Source: Propionivibrio dicarboxylicus | GTDB taxonomy: Bacteria; Pseudomonadota; Gammaproteobacteria; Burkholderiales; Rhodocyclaceae | Direction: 5' to 3' | Length of the DNA stretch: 64,000 bases | Assembly (NCBI GenBank): GCA_945902805.1 | Contig: CAMDMZ010000009.1 | Location: 1-64,000, forward strand | Shown here: positions 47,145 through 55,908 of the stretch, piece by piece | Numbering within the stretch: the stretch's first letter is position 1 | Layout of the letters: each line of letters begins with the position of its first letter | Notes under the pieces: model-generated | The model's input: only the letters and a program-made list of their open reading frames with translations | Database searches by the model: none | What the model was told of the DNA's origin: nothing | Translations under genes and position numbers: made by a program

Positions 47145-48641
47145 CTACATCAAGACAATGTCGAACTGCTCCTGCGTGTAGCCGTTCTCGGCGTGAAGCG
47201 AAATCGGGCGCTCGATGAAATCGGAAAGCATGGCCAGAGCCTGGGATTCCTCGTCGAGGAAAAGATCGGTCACCATTGGCGACGCCAGTACCCGCATTTC
47301 GCCGGTCGTGAACTGGCGTGCCTCACGCAATAATTCGCGCAGGATCTCGTAGCAGACGGTGCGTGCGGTTTTCACTTCACCGCGTCCGCTACAGGTCGGG
47401 CAGGGTTCGCACAGGATATGCGCCAGCGACTCGCGCGTGCGTTTGCGGGTCATCTCCACCAGGCCCAACTGAGTAAAGCCGTTCACGGTGATGCGCGTAT
47501 GGTCGCGGGCCAAGGCGCGGTTGAGCTCGGTCAGTACCGCGTTCTTGTGCTCATCGGAATCCATGTCGATGAAATCGGCGATGATGATGCCGCCCAGATT
47601 GCGCAGGCGCAGCTGGCGCGCAATGGTTTGTGCCGCTTCGAGATTGGTTTTGAAGATCGTGTCGTCGAAGCTTCGGGCGCCGACAAAGCCGCCAGTATTG
47701 ACGTCGACCGTGGTCATGGCTTCGGTCTGGTCAATGATCAGGTAGCCACCGGATTTGAGATCAACTCGTCGCGCCAAAGCTTTTTCAATTTCGTTTTCAA
47801 CGCAGTAGAGCTCAAACAAGGGGCGCTCGCCGGTGTAATGCTCGAGTCGTGCCGCGACCTGGGGCACATATTCATGGGCAAAGGCGGAGAGCTTCTGAAA
47901 GTTTTCGCGCGAATCGATGACGATGGATCCGGTTTCATGCGTCACCAGATCGCGCAACACGCGCTGCGCCAGCGTCAGGTCGTGATGCAGCATCGACGGC
48001 GGCGGCACGGCACGCGCACCTTGCGCGCGATGTTGCACTTCGCTCCAGATTCGGCGCAGGTAGCCCACATCGGCGGCCAGTTCCTCGTCACTGGCGCCCT
48101 CGGCGACCGTGCGGACGATGTAGCCACCGCTTTCGGCGTCGGTCGCCATGGCCTGAATACTGGAACGCAGGCGATCGCGCTCGGCTTCGTTCTCGATCCG
48201 TTGCGAAATACCGATATGACGATCCTGCGGCAGATGGACCAGCAGGCGCCCGGCGATCGAAATTTGCGTGGTCAGACGCGCACCTTTGCTGCCAATCGGG
48301 TCTTTTAGCACCTGCACGACCAGCGACTGACCTTCCGACAAAATGCGCTCGATCGGTCGTTGCTCAGCACCGCCATTGCCAGCACTACCTGTATTGCCGC
48401 CGGGCACACTGCGCTCGCTCCAGATATCGGCAACATGCAGGAAGGCGGTACGCTCCAAGCCAATTTCGATGAAGGCCGACTGCATCCCGGGCAACACGCG
48501 CACGACCTTGCCCATATAGATATTGCCCACGATGCCGCGACTGTTGGTGCGCTCGATGTGCAGTTCCTGGACAACGCCCAATTGCATCAGGGCGACGCGA
48601 GTTTCCTGTGGCGTGAAATTGATCAGAAATTGTTCCGACAT
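47145..48641 (-). CDS. rng: Ribonuclease G
   Basis: RNase G (CafA) processes the 5' end of 16S rRNA and degrades some mRNAs. Start MSEQFLINFTPQETRVALMQ at 48641 gives 498 aa, normal; the open frame extends to 48710. The S1 domain (about 35-130) contains GNIYMGKVVRVLPGMQSAFI. The catalytic metal-binding segment is GGIIIADFIDMDSDEHK, and the zinc-link is CPTCSGRG. It follows maf closely, the standard order in betaproteobacteria. Confidence 0.95.
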   Translation of the reverse strand: MSEQFLINFTPQETRVALMQLGVVQELHIERTNSRGIVGNIYMGKVVRVLPGMQSAFIEIGLERTAFLHVADIWSERSVPGGNTGSAGNGGAEQRPIERILSEGQSLVVQVLKDPIGSKGARLTTQISIAGRLLVHLPQDRHIGISQRIENEAERDRLRSSIQAMATDAESGGYIVRTVAEGASDEELAADVGYLRRIWSEVQHRAQGARAVPPPSMLHHDLTLAQRVLRDLVTHETGSIVIDSRENFQKLSAFAHEYVPQVAARLEHYTGERPLFELYCVENEIEKALARRVDLKSGGYLIIDQTEAMTTVDVNTGGFVGARSFDDTIFKTNLEAAQTIARQLRLRNLGGIIIADFIDMDSDEHKNAVLTELNRALARDHTRITVNGFTQLGLVEMTRKRTRESLAHILCEPCPTCSGRGEVKTARTVCYEILRELLREARQFTTGEMRVLASPMVTDLFLDEESQALAMLSDFIERPISLHAENGYTQEQFDIVLM

Positions 48642-48664
48642 GGCGTGCTTTTCCCCTGAACTCA

Positions 48665-49279
48665 TCAGAACTCGAAGCCAAATTTCTGCAACAACAAGGC
48701 GGTTTCGCACAAGGGCAAACCCACGATGCCGGAATACGACCCATGAATTTCGGCGACGAACATCGCGGCGCGGCCCTGGATCGCGTAGGCCCCGGCCTTG
48801 TCCATCGGTTCGCCGCTTTGCACATAATGGCGAATCTCTTGCGCGCTGATGGCGCGAAAACGAACATCGCTGGCGGCCAGCGCCGTCTCGATCCGCCCGT
48901 CCACATTGACGGCAACCGCCGACAAGACACGATGCGTGCGGCCGGAAAGGCGCGCCAGGATATTCTCGGCATCCAGTGCATCGCGCGGCTTACCGATGAT
49001 CTCGCCGTCGAGGTCGAGCGTGGTATCTGCTGCCAACAGCGGCCGGCGCGGTAGCCGACGCTCACGAATCAGGCCAGCGCCATGTTCTGCCTTGGCCCGG
49101 GCGACGCGCTGCACATACTCAGAGGGCATCTCGTCGGCCAGGCAGGATTCATCCACGGCGTTATCTTCACGTGGTGGCGTGCGAAACAGCAGCATGTCGA
49201 AACGCACGCCAATCTGCGTGAGCAACTCGCGCCGGCGCGGACTGCGCGAAGCGAGATAAATGCGATGGTCAGTACTCAT
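48665..49279 (-). CDS. Maf-like nucleoside triphosphate pyrophosphatase
   Basis: A 204-aa Maf protein, a pyrophosphatase for dTTP/UTP or modified nucleotides. It has the signature LASRSPRRRELL at the N-terminus, a catalytic AADTTLDLDGEIIGKP segment and the terminal VGLPLCETALLLQKFG. The start at 49279 (MSTDHRIYLASRSP) is preferred over upstream in-frame codons overlapping rlmH. It is in the nadD-rsfS-rlmH-maf-rng run. Confidence 0.93.
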   Translation of the reverse strand: MSTDHRIYLASRSPRRRELLTQIGVRFDMLLFRTPPREDNAVDESCLADEMPSEYVQRVARAKAEHGAGLIRERRLPRRPLLAADTTLDLDGEIIGKPRDALDAENILARLSGRTHRVLSAVAVNVDGRIETALAASDVRFRAISAQEIRHYVQSGEPMDKAGAYAIQGRAAMFVAEIHGSYSGIVGLPLCETALLLQKFGFEF

Positions 49280-49289
49280 GGCGGTGAAC

Positions 49290-49760
49290 TCACTCGCGGT
49301 GATAGGGATGATTTTTGAGCACGCTGACCGCGCGGTAAAGCGCTTCGGCCAGCACCACGCGGACCAGCGCATGCGGCAAGGTCAAGCTCGACAAACGCAA
49401 CATTTCGTGGGCAGAACTCTTCAACTGGGGATCCAATCCGTCGGGGCCGCCGATGAGAAAGGCGACGTCGTCGCCCTCATCCATCCATTTTGCCAGACGA
49501 GCCGCGAGTTGCTGGGTGGTCAAGGCGTCGCCATGTTCGTCCAGCGCCACACGGCGGCAGCGTGCCGGCAGCGCGGATTCGATGCGTTGCGCCTCGGCGG
49601 CCATCATCACCGCAGGCGTCTTGCCGCTGGTGCGCGGCTCGGGTTTGACCTCGATCAGATCCAATGCCAGTTCGCGCGGCATCCGCTTGGCGTAGTCATT
49701 CCAGCCGTCAACCACCCAGGCCGGGGGACGCGCCGCGACGGCCGCGACCAACAGTCTCAT
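49290..49760 (-). CDS. rlmH: 23S rRNA (pseudouridine1915-N3)-methyltransferase
   Basis: RlmH methylates pseudouridine 1915 of 23S rRNA on assembled ribosomes. The 156-aa product is a SPOUT (knotted) methyltransferase with [14 protein letters not shown] as the SAM loop and the terminal [20 protein letters not shown]. It overlaps rsfS by 4 nt, the usual order. Confidence 0.95.
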   Translation of the reverse strand: MRLLVAAVAARPPAWVVDGWNDYAKRMPRELALDLIEVKPEPRTSGKTPAVMMAAEAQRIESALPARCRRVALDEHGDALTTQQLAARLAKWMDEGDDVAFLIGGPDGLDPQLKSSAHEMLRLSSLTLPHALVRVVLAEALYRAVSVLKNHPYHRE

Positions 49761-50140
49761 TCGGCGTCTGCGTCTTTCGCGGTATCGCTCTCGACGACTT
49801 TCTTCTTAGTGCGCTTGGGCACGGTTTGCCAGAGCTCTTCCAGGTTGTAGTGTGCACGTACTGTTGGCAACATGATGTGTATGACGATGTCGCCCAGATC
49901 CACGAGCACCCATTCACCGGACTCTTCGCCTTCGATGCCGATCACGTCACCACCGGCTTCCTTAACCTTGTCGTACACGCTGCGCGCCAGTGCTTTGGTC
50001 TGGCGATTTGAGTCGCCGGTGGCGACGATGATGCGGTCGAAGAGCGCGGTGAGTTTGGTGGTGTTGAGGACAGCGATGTCCTTGGCCTTGATATCTTCAA
50101 GGGCGGCGACGGCAATTTTCTGGAGTTTGGCGAGTTGCAT
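49757..50140 (-). CDS. rsfS: Ribosomal silencing factor RsfS
   Basis: RsfS binds ribosomal protein L14 and blocks subunit joining when nutrients are low. The 127-aa product has [43 protein letters not shown], and [21 protein letters not shown], the family core. The C-terminus is extended by a charged tail ([17 protein letters not shown]). It lies 5 nt after nadD and overlaps rlmH. Confidence 0.95.
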   Translation of the reverse strand: MQLAKLQKIAVAALEDIKAKDIAVLNTTKLTALFDRIIVATGDSNRQTKALARSVYDKVKEAGGDVIGIEGEESGEWVLVDLGDIVIHIMLPTVRAHYNLEELWQTVPKRTKKKVVESDTAKDADAE

Positions 50141-50145
50141 GCGGA

Positions 50146-50829
50146 TTAGTGTCGTGACGAACAGTAAAGTTGATGGTGGTGAATATAGTCGAGAACGGTG
50201 TCGGGAGCCAAATAGCGTGGGCTCTCGCCACTCGAAAGATAGCCGCGCAAGGCGGTGGCGGAAATATCCAGGGCCTGAATCGGGAATGGAACGATGCGGC
50301 CAGCAGGCGCCATCGCCAGATCGGCGGGAACGCCCTGTCGGTGCCTGAATTCGGCATCGAGCGCCGTCTCGCCAGAACCGACTTTTTGTGGGTGGCCGGG
50401 CCGGGTCGCGACGGCAATATGCGCCAATTCAATTAACTCGCGCCAGCAATGCCAGCCTTCGAGCCGGGCGAACGCATCGGCCCCGAGCAGCAGCACCAGC
50501 GGTCGCTCGCGGCCATGAACGGCACGCAGGCGCTGCAGACTAGTGACCGTATAACTCGGCTGGGGCGCGTCAGCCTCGGTCGTATCGAGAGCAAAAGCGG
50601 AGTTGCTGGCGATCGCCAAGCGCACCATGGCGACACGGTCGGCGGCGGGCGTCTGCGGCACTTCGCGCAAGGGCGGTTGGCCGGCGGGAATCCACAGCAC
50701 CTGCTCCAGACCGAGGCGACCAATCGCCTCTTCGGCGAGTCGCAGATGGCCAAAATGGACCGGGTCGAAGGTGCCGCCGAAAATTCCTAAGGGACTCGCT
50801 GACTGACCACCGCCCAGCTCATCATTCAT
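50146..50829 (-). CDS. nadD: Nicotinate-nucleotide adenylyltransferase
   Basis: NadD makes nicotinate adenine dinucleotide from NaMN and ATP in NAD synthesis. The product (227 aa from MNDELGGGQSASPLGIFGGT) has the nucleotide-binding GGTFDPVHFGHLRLAEEA (HxGH) and the late ISATALRGYLSSG motif. An upstream ATG at 50844 is possible. Residues QKVGSGETA, about 148-156, are a 25/27 copy of the dispersed repeat located in a variable loop. It overlaps the BPSS1780-type gene by 8 nt. Confidence 0.95.
   Translation of the reverse strand: MNDELGGGQSASPLGIFGGTFDPVHFGHLRLAEEAIGRLGLEQVLWIPAGQPPLREVPQTPAADRVAMVRLAIASNSAFALDTTEADAPQPSYTVTSLQRLRAVHGRERPLVLLLGADAFARLEGWHCWRELIELAHIAVATRPGHPQKVGSGETALDAEFRHRQGVPADLAMAPAGRIVPFPIQALDISATALRGYLSSGESPRYLAPDTVLDYIHHHQLYCSSRH
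50362..50388 (-). repeat. Dispersed 27-bp repeat, copy 8 (in nadD, sense)
   Basis: 25 of 27 matches, read in frame as QKVGSGETA. Confidence 0.8.
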
Positions 50830-51592
50830 CGGCGACGACGACATCGAGCACCGGCGTGTGAAATACGTCGCGGTAAGAAAGATAAATGCTGGCCACCAGC
50901 ACCGGGGCGAGAACGAACAGCAACATCATGCGCAACACCACCGAAATCACGCCGACCAGAGCGCCCGAAATCAAACTAAACAGTATCAGCACCAGACCAG
51001 GGACGAGCACGCCAACCACGACGACCGCCAGACCATAGACGGTAAACGCGCGCCAGTTGCGCCAGCTGGCGACAAAACTGAAGAACACCGATTTGCCGGC
51101 CGCGACGTCGTCCCAGAGCGTGAGCAAGGGGGCGAACCAGAAGGCCATCAGCAGCGGCGAGGCCAGGGTGAGGATGATGGCCATGTCCTTGAGCATGGTC
51201 GCCGCCTCTTCTTCGTTCATGCCATCGCTGAGGTCAAGCTTCGTCCCGAGCGCCAGACTGATCAGCACCAGCAAGGCCGACCCGGCCAGATGCAGGAGTC
51301 CGAGCCGAATCATGCCCACCTGACGCACGGCAATCCCTTCGAGCAGCACCGGCAAGGTCAGCATACGGGCAGACTCGATAGCACGGCAGCCATTGGCCAG
51401 CATGGCCGTCAGCGTCGGCAACACCATCGGCAGCAGAAAGGGGCCGATACCGGGGATCAGGTTGATAACGATCACCAGCAGCAGATACGAGAACGTCAGC
51501 CCGGTGAGTAGCGGCGGACTGCGACGGAAAAGCTGGAAGCCGGCGATCAGCCAGAGCATGCCATGGCGGGCGGGAAGGGTGCGCGCGTGCAT
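50822..51592 (-). CDS. BPSS1780-type membrane protein
   Basis: A 256-aa integral membrane protein with about six hydrophobic helices (for example LTFSYLLLVIVINLIPGIG, VLVISLALGTKL, VYGLAVVVVGVLVPGLVLIL). It belongs by pattern to the betaproteobacterial BPSS1780 family of unknown function. Start [20 protein letters not shown] at 51592 overlaps the ttcA stop (TGATG); the open frame upstream of it is inside ttcA and is not coding in that frame. Probably in the plasma membrane. Confidence 0.83.
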   Translation of the reverse strand: MHARTLPARHGMLWLIAGFQLFRRSPPLLTGLTFSYLLLVIVINLIPGIGPFLLPMVLPTLTAMLANGCRAIESARMLTLPVLLEGIAVRQVGMIRLGLLHLAGSALLVLISLALGTKLDLSDGMNEEEAATMLKDMAIILTLASPLLMAFWFAPLLTLWDDVAAGKSVFFSFVASWRNWRAFTVYGLAVVVVGVLVPGLVLILFSLISGALVGVISVVLRMMLLFVLAPVLVASIYLSYRDVFHTPVLDVVVADE

Positions 51593-52497
51593 CAGTCGTC
51601 CACCCGGCCAAAGCTCACGGTTTGTGCCGGCGGCGGCAGTTCGAGCGGATCGAAAGCGCGGTCGCCTTCGGGATCGGCGACGCCGCTGGCCTTGAGATCG
51701 GTGAAATTGAAAAGTTGCTTGTCCATGAGGTGCGAGGGTACGACATTGGCGAGGCCACGGAAAAGGTTTTGTACGCGGCCGGGGAATCGTTTGTCCCAGT
51801 CGCGCAACATGGCCTTGACCTGCTGGCGTTGCAGATTGGGCTGCGAACCGCACAGATCACAGGGAATGAGGGGAAAACCACGCACCTCGGCCCAGGCTTC
51901 GAGATCGGTTTCGCGCACATAGGCCAGCGGCCGGATCACCACATTGCGGCCATCGTCGGAGACCAGCTTAGGCGACATGGCCTTCATCTTGGCGCCAAAA
52001 AAAAGGTTGAGAAACAGTGTTTGCAGAATGTCGTCGCGATGATGGCCGAGCGCGATCTTGGTGGCACCCAGCTCTTTGGCGACGCGATACAGCACGCCGC
52101 GCCGCAAGCGCGAACACAACGAACAGGTGGTATTGCCTTCCGGGATCAGGCGCTTGACGATGGAGTAGGTGTCCTGCTCCTCGATATGGAAAGGGATGCC
52201 GAGTTCGGCCAGGTAGGCGGGCAGGATGTCGGCCGGGAAACCCGGCTGCTTCTGGTCCAGATTGACCGCCACCACGTCGAAGTTGATCGGCGCGTGCTCC
52301 TTGAGATAGAGCAGGATGTCGAGCAGGCCGTAGGAATCCTTGCCGCCCGACAGGCAGACCATGACCTTGTCGCCATCCTCGATCATGTTGTAGTCGGCAA
52401 TCGCTTGGCCGACATCGCGGCGCAAATGCTTGGCCAGCTTGTTGGCTTCAAAAGCGACTTTTCGCGCTTGCTTGTAAGTCGGTGCGGCGATATTCAT
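51592..52497 (-). CDS. ttcA: tRNA 2-thiocytidine(32) synthetase TtcA
   Basis: TtcA thiolates C32 of tRNAs using ATP and an iron-sulfur cluster. The 301-aa product from [20 protein letters not shown] (52497) has the PP-loop [17 protein letters not shown] and the two CxxC motifs, [12 protein letters not shown] and PCDLCGSQ, needed for the cluster. It overlaps the folM-like stop by 4 nt. Confidence 0.95.
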   Translation of the reverse strand: MNIAAPTYKQARKVAFEANKLAKHLRRDVGQAIADYNMIEDGDKVMVCLSGGKDSYGLLDILLYLKEHAPINFDVVAVNLDQKQPGFPADILPAYLAELGIPFHIEEQDTYSIVKRLIPEGNTTCSLCSRLRRGVLYRVAKELGATKIALGHHRDDILQTLFLNLFFGAKMKAMSPKLVSDDGRNVVIRPLAYVRETDLEAWAEVRGFPLIPCDLCGSQPNLQRQQVKAMLRDWDKRFPGRVQNLFRGLANVVPSHLMDKQLFNFTDLKASGVADPEGDRAFDPLELPPPAQTVSFGRVDD

Positions 52498-53234
52498 AGA
52501 TGAGCCGTGCGTCCGCCATCGACATTGATGACCTGGCCAGTAATGTAAGGGGCGTCGAAGACGAGAAATTTGACGGTGCGAGCGATATCGGCCGGCGAGC
52601 CGACGCGCTTCAGCAGCGTGTGCTCGATGATCGCGCTCTGCTCGGCGGGCGGAAAATCGCTGTCGTTTTCCGGCCACTGGATCGCGCCAGGAGCGACGGC
52701 ATTGACGCGTACCGCAGGCGCCAATTCAATCGCCAGCGCACGGGTGAGATTGAGCAGACCACCCTTCGCCGCGCAATACACCGGGTAGCCCTTGAGCGGA
52801 CGCTCGGCGTGAATGTCGGTGATATTGACGATGCAGCCCTGCGTTGCCGTCAAATGCGGCGCCGCCGCCTGGGCCAGAAACAGCGGCGCCTTGAGGTTGG
52901 AGCCGAGCAGATCGTCCCAAACCGCCGTGTCGACAGCACCGACTTTTGTCGGGTAGAAGGACGACGCGTTATTGATCAAGCCATCTAGGCGACCAAAGTG
53001 GCGGATCACGGCATCGACCAGTGTCGACAGCGCGTCGACGTCGAGCAGATCGGCGGAGAAGGCGGCAGCAGAATCGGGGCGTTGGGCATTGAGCGCGGCC
53101 ACCAGAGTCTCGGCATCACGCGCCGAGGCGCGGTAATGAATGGCGACGCGGGCACCCGCTGCATGCAGGGTTCGCGCGATTTCGGCGCCCACCCGACGGG
53201 CGGCACCGGTAACAAGAATGACCGGAGAATTCAT
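52494..53234 (-). CDS. Pteridine reductase-like short-chain dehydrogenase
   Basis: A 246-aa short-chain dehydrogenase resembling FolM/pteridine reductases that make tetrahydromonapterin or dihydrofolate-type products with NADPH. It starts [20 protein letters not shown] (cofactor loop with Arg-Arg, typical of NADPH-dependent FolM), has NNASSFYPT, and the catalytic Tyr-Lys in [13 protein letters not shown]. Residues 96-104 (TKVGAVDTA) coincide with a decayed copy of the dispersed repeat, in the loop before [12 protein letters not shown]. It overlaps tcdA and ttcA by 4 nt each. Confidence 0.88.
   Translation of the reverse strand: MNSPVILVTGAARRVGAEIARTLHAAGARVAIHYRASARDAETLVAALNAQRPDSAAAFSADLLDVDALSTLVDAVIRHFGRLDGLINNASSFYPTKVGAVDTAVWDDLLGSNLKAPLFLAQAAAPHLTATQGCIVNITDIHAERPLKGYPVYCAAKGGLLNLTRALAIELAPAVRVNAVAPGAIQWPENDSDFPPAEQSAIIEHTLLKRVGSPADIARTVKFLVFDAPYITGQVINVDGGRTAHL
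52923..52949 (-). repeat. Dispersed 27-bp repeat, copy 9 (in folM-like gene, sense)
   Basis: 23 of 27 matches, read in frame as TKVGAVDTA. The mismatches fall in the middle and at the last two bases, and native relatives can have a similar loop, so descent from the repeat is less certain. Confidence 0.55.
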
Positions 53235-54004
53235 GGAGCGCGCAGTATACCGGCGAGCACTCGGGCAGCGGCGGCAAAGCCGAACGCGGCAGTCACCGCG
53301 ACGGACGAACCGTAACCGGCACAGGCGAGTCCCGCCGCGCCATCCACCGGCAACGCGCATGTATCGCTGCTCGCAGGACGCAGAATGGGTTCCTGGGAAA
53401 ACACGCACTCGACGCCGAATTTCTTTTTCGGATCACGGCTGAATCCGTATTCCTTGCGCAAACGCGCACGCACCTTGGACGCCAGCGCATCCTGCACCGT
53501 GCGCGCGAGGTCGATCACCTCGGTCCGGGTTGGGTCCATGCGTCCGCCGGCACCCCCCGTGGTAACAATGCGGATACCGGCACGGCAACAGTAGGCGATC
53601 AGGGCCGCCTTGGCGCGCACGTTGTCGATCGCATCGATGACGGCATCGCATGCCGGCAGCAGCGTGGCGATGTTTTCTTCGTCGATGAACTCCTCAACAC
53701 AATTCACCGTGCAGCGCGGATTGATCGCCGCGATCCGCTCGCGCATGGCGACGACTTTGGCTGCGCCGAGCGTGCTTTCGAGGGCGTGTATCTGCCGGTT
53801 CATGTTGGACTCAGCGACGTGATCCAGATCGATCAGCGTCAGTTGACCAATACCGGACCGTGCCAGCGCTTCGACCGCCCAGGAACCGACACCGCCGATG
53901 CCGATGGCCACCACATGCGCCGCCGCCGCGCGGGCGAGCGCACCCGGCCCGTAGAGCCGGTCGATGCCGCCAAAGCGACGCGTGAAATCGGGATCATCAT
54001 CCAT
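53231..54004 (-). CDS. tcdA: tRNA threonylcarbamoyladenosine dehydratase (ThiF/E1-like)
   Basis: TcdA makes the cyclic form of t6A in tRNA using ATP, an E1-like reaction. The 257-aa product begins MDDDPDFTRRFGGIDRLYGP and has the nucleotide loop VVAIGIGGVGSWAVEALARSG, LIDLDHVAESNMNRQIHA and the Cys-containing KKFGVECVFSQEP. An upstream in-frame ATG at 54064 would add a copy of the dispersed repeat (EKVGVGRTA) to the N-terminus, which is otherwise noncoding. It overlaps the folM-like gene by 4 nt and heads the long minus-strand run. Confidence 0.92.
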   Translation of the reverse strand: MDDDPDFTRRFGGIDRLYGPGALARAAAAHVVAIGIGGVGSWAVEALARSGIGQLTLIDLDHVAESNMNRQIHALESTLGAAKVVAMRERIAAINPRCTVNCVEEFIDEENIATLLPACDAVIDAIDNVRAKAALIAYCCRAGIRIVTTGGAGGRMDPTRTEVIDLARTVQDALASKVRARLRKEYGFSRDPKKKFGVECVFSQEPILRPASSDTCALPVDGAAGLACAGYGSSVAVTAAFGFAAAARVLAGILRAP

Positions 54005-54019
54005 GGCGCGGGATGATAG

Positions 54020-54046
54020 CGCCGTCCTGCCAACACCGACTTTTTC
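54020..54046 (-). repeat. Dispersed 27-bp repeat, copy 10 (between tcdA and ppk2)
   Basis: 24 of 27 matches. It lies 16 nt upstream of the usual tcdA start, in frame with it, and 43 nt before the ppk2 start on the other strand. Confidence 0.8.
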
Positions 54047-54089
54047 CCTTATTCTGTGGGCCATCACAACAAAAGCCAAGGAGATGGAC

Positions 54090-55232
54090 ATGGTCACCCG
54101 GACTGCGAAGGCGTCGACAATTGCTACCGCCAAACCCGCACTGAAGAAACCGCGCCGCACCAGCGCCGGCGACGTCGACCCGGCGATCAGTGAAAAGGGC
54201 ATCGAAGGCTATAAGGTCAAAGATAGGCTGAGCGCCGCGCGCGATTCCAAGGAAGCCGCCGTGCGCGACATCATCTCGCATGCCACGCCGGGCAGCGGTC
54301 CCAAGCTAGCGAAGGCGCTCACAGCAATGTTCGAGGGGGCTTCGCCGGACGATGTCGCGGCTTTGAAGGATGCGCTACTGCAAAAAGAGGACGCCGCTGC
54401 CAGCCATCCCGACGACGAACTCTCTCCGGACTGGCGTGTCGGCGGTTACCCGTACCGCCACCTGATGTCACGCAAGACGTATGAAAAGCAAAAATACCAT
54501 CTGCAGGTCGAGTTGCTCAAACTGCAGGCCTGGGTCAAGGAAACCGGCCAGAAAGTGGTGATCCTGTTCGAGGGCCGCGACGCCGCCGGCAAGGGTGGCA
54601 CCATCAAGCGCTGCATGGAACACCTGAACCCGCGCGGCGCCCACGTCGTCGCTCTGGAAAAGCCGTCCGAAACCGAGCGCGGCCAATGGTACTTCCAGCG
54701 CTACGTGCAGCATTTGCCGACCGCCGGCGAAATCGCGCTGTTCGACCGCTCCTGGTACAACCGCGCCGGCGTTGAACGCGTGATGGGTTTCTGCAACGAC
54801 ACCGAGTACAACGAATTCATGCGCCAGACGCCAGAATTCGAGCGCACCCTGGCACGCAGCGGCGTGCATATCATCAAGTTCTGGTTCTCGGTCTCGCGCA
54901 AGGAACAGCGACGCCGATTCAAGGAACGCGAAACGCATCCGCTCAAGCAATGGAAGCTGTCGCCGATCGACCTCGCCTCGCTCGACAAGTGGGACGAATA
55001 CACCAAGGCCAAGGAAGCGATGTTCTTCTACACCGACACCGCCGACGCACCGTGGACGGTCATCAAGTCCGACTGCAAGAAACGCGCGCGTCTCAATGCC
55101 CTGCGCTACATCCTGCACAAGCTGCCCTACACCAACAAGGATCCGCACCAGATCGGCACGCTCGATCCGCTGCTGGTTGGCCGCGCCCACGTAGTCTACG
55201 AGCGTGGCGAAAAGGAAACCGCCGTATTGTGA
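54090..55232 (+). CDS. ppk2: Polyphosphate kinase 2
   Basis: PPK2 uses polyphosphate to make nucleoside triphosphates (class I: from diphosphates). Start MVTRTAKASTIATAKPALKK at 54090 has AAGGAG 6 nt upstream. Walker A is FEGRDAAGKGGTIKR, Walker B/lid ALFDRSWYNRAGVERVMGFC, and IIKFWFSVSRKEQRRRF is family-typical. The first roughly 100 residues are a basic/low-complexity extension; the rest matches the single-domain class I type. It is monocistronic or heads ppk2-paiB-midA and is divergent from tcdA. Confidence 0.94.
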   Translation: MVTRTAKASTIATAKPALKKPRRTSAGDVDPAISEKGIEGYKVKDRLSAARDSKEAAVRDIISHATPGSGPKLAKALTAMFEGASPDDVAALKDALLQKEDAAASHPDDELSPDWRVGGYPYRHLMSRKTYEKQKYHLQVELLKLQAWVKETGQKVVILFEGRDAAGKGGTIKRCMEHLNPRGAHVVALEKPSETERGQWYFQRYVQHLPTAGEIALFDRSWYNRAGVERVMGFCNDTEYNEFMRQTPEFERTLARSGVHIIKFWFSVSRKEQRRRFKERETHPLKQWKLSPIDLASLDKWDEYTKAKEAMFFYTDTADAPWTVIKSDCKKRARLNALRYILHKLPYTNKDPHQIGTLDPLLVGRAHVVYERGEKETAVL

Positions 55233-55248
55233 GCGGCGCGAAACGCTG

Positions 55249-55908
55249 ATGTACCTGCCTTCGCACTTCGCCGAGGAGCGCCTGGACCTACTGCACGAAG
55301 CGATTCGTGCCCATCCGTTTGCGACCCTGATTACCCAGGGCGCAAGCGGTGTTGCGGCGGATCATCTGCCATTTCTGCTGCAACCCTTGTCTGGAGCGCT
55401 GGGGACGCTGCAAGGACATCTGGCGCGCGCCAATCCGGCATGGTTGGCTGCGTCCGATGTAGCCACCAATGTCCTGGTCATTTTTCATGGTCCGCAAGCT
55501 TATGTCAGCCCGTCGTGGTATCCGACCAAACAGGAACACGGCAAGGTCGTGCCGACCTGGAATTATCAAGTGATCCATGCCCGCGGACAGTTGCGCGTGA
55601 TCGACGATCCAGATTGGAAGCGCGCGCTGCTCGATGGGCTCACCCGTGAGCATGAGGCGGCGTTCCCCGAACCGTGGCAAGTCGCCGATGCACCATCGCA
55701 ATACATCGATCGCCTGCTGACGGCCATCGTCGGTATCGAGATTGAGATCACTGACCTGGAAGGCAAATTCAAGCTCAGCCAGAATCAACCGGAAGTGAAT
55801 CGCGCTGGAGTCATCGCTGGACTCGGCGAGCGGAACGAGCGAAACGCACAGGAACTTGCGGCGCTGATGACCCAACGGGAGTGCAGGAAAGATTGCGATG
55901 CGGGCTGA
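55249..55908 (+). CDS. FMN-binding PaiB-like protein
   Basis: A 219-aa protein of the PaiB/negative transcriptional regulator family, with a split-barrel FMN-binding fold. Recognised segments are MYLPSHFAEERLDLLHEAIR, ATLITQGASGVAADHLPFLL, FHGPQAYVSPSWYPTK, VVPTWNYQVIHARG and KFKLSQNQPEVNRAGV. It has no helix-turn-helix visible. In Bacillus the relative affects sporulation genes; here the role is unknown. The stop overlaps the MidA-like start by 11 nt. Confidence 0.9.
   Translation: MYLPSHFAEERLDLLHEAIRAHPFATLITQGASGVAADHLPFLLQPLSGALGTLQGHLARANPAWLAASDVATNVLVIFHGPQAYVSPSWYPTKQEHGKVVPTWNYQVIHARGQLRVIDDPDWKRALLDGLTREHEAAFPEPWQVADAPSQYIDRLLTAIVGIEIEITDLEGKFKLSQNQPEVNRAGVIAGLGERNERNAQELAALMTQRECRKDCDAG

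Noticed and set aside
52476-52490. AAGTCGGTGC-GGCGA at the start of ttcA resembles part of the dispersed repeat
   Set aside because: Only 15 bases match with a gap, and the residues (MNIAAPTY on the other strand) are usual for TtcA, so chance is likely.
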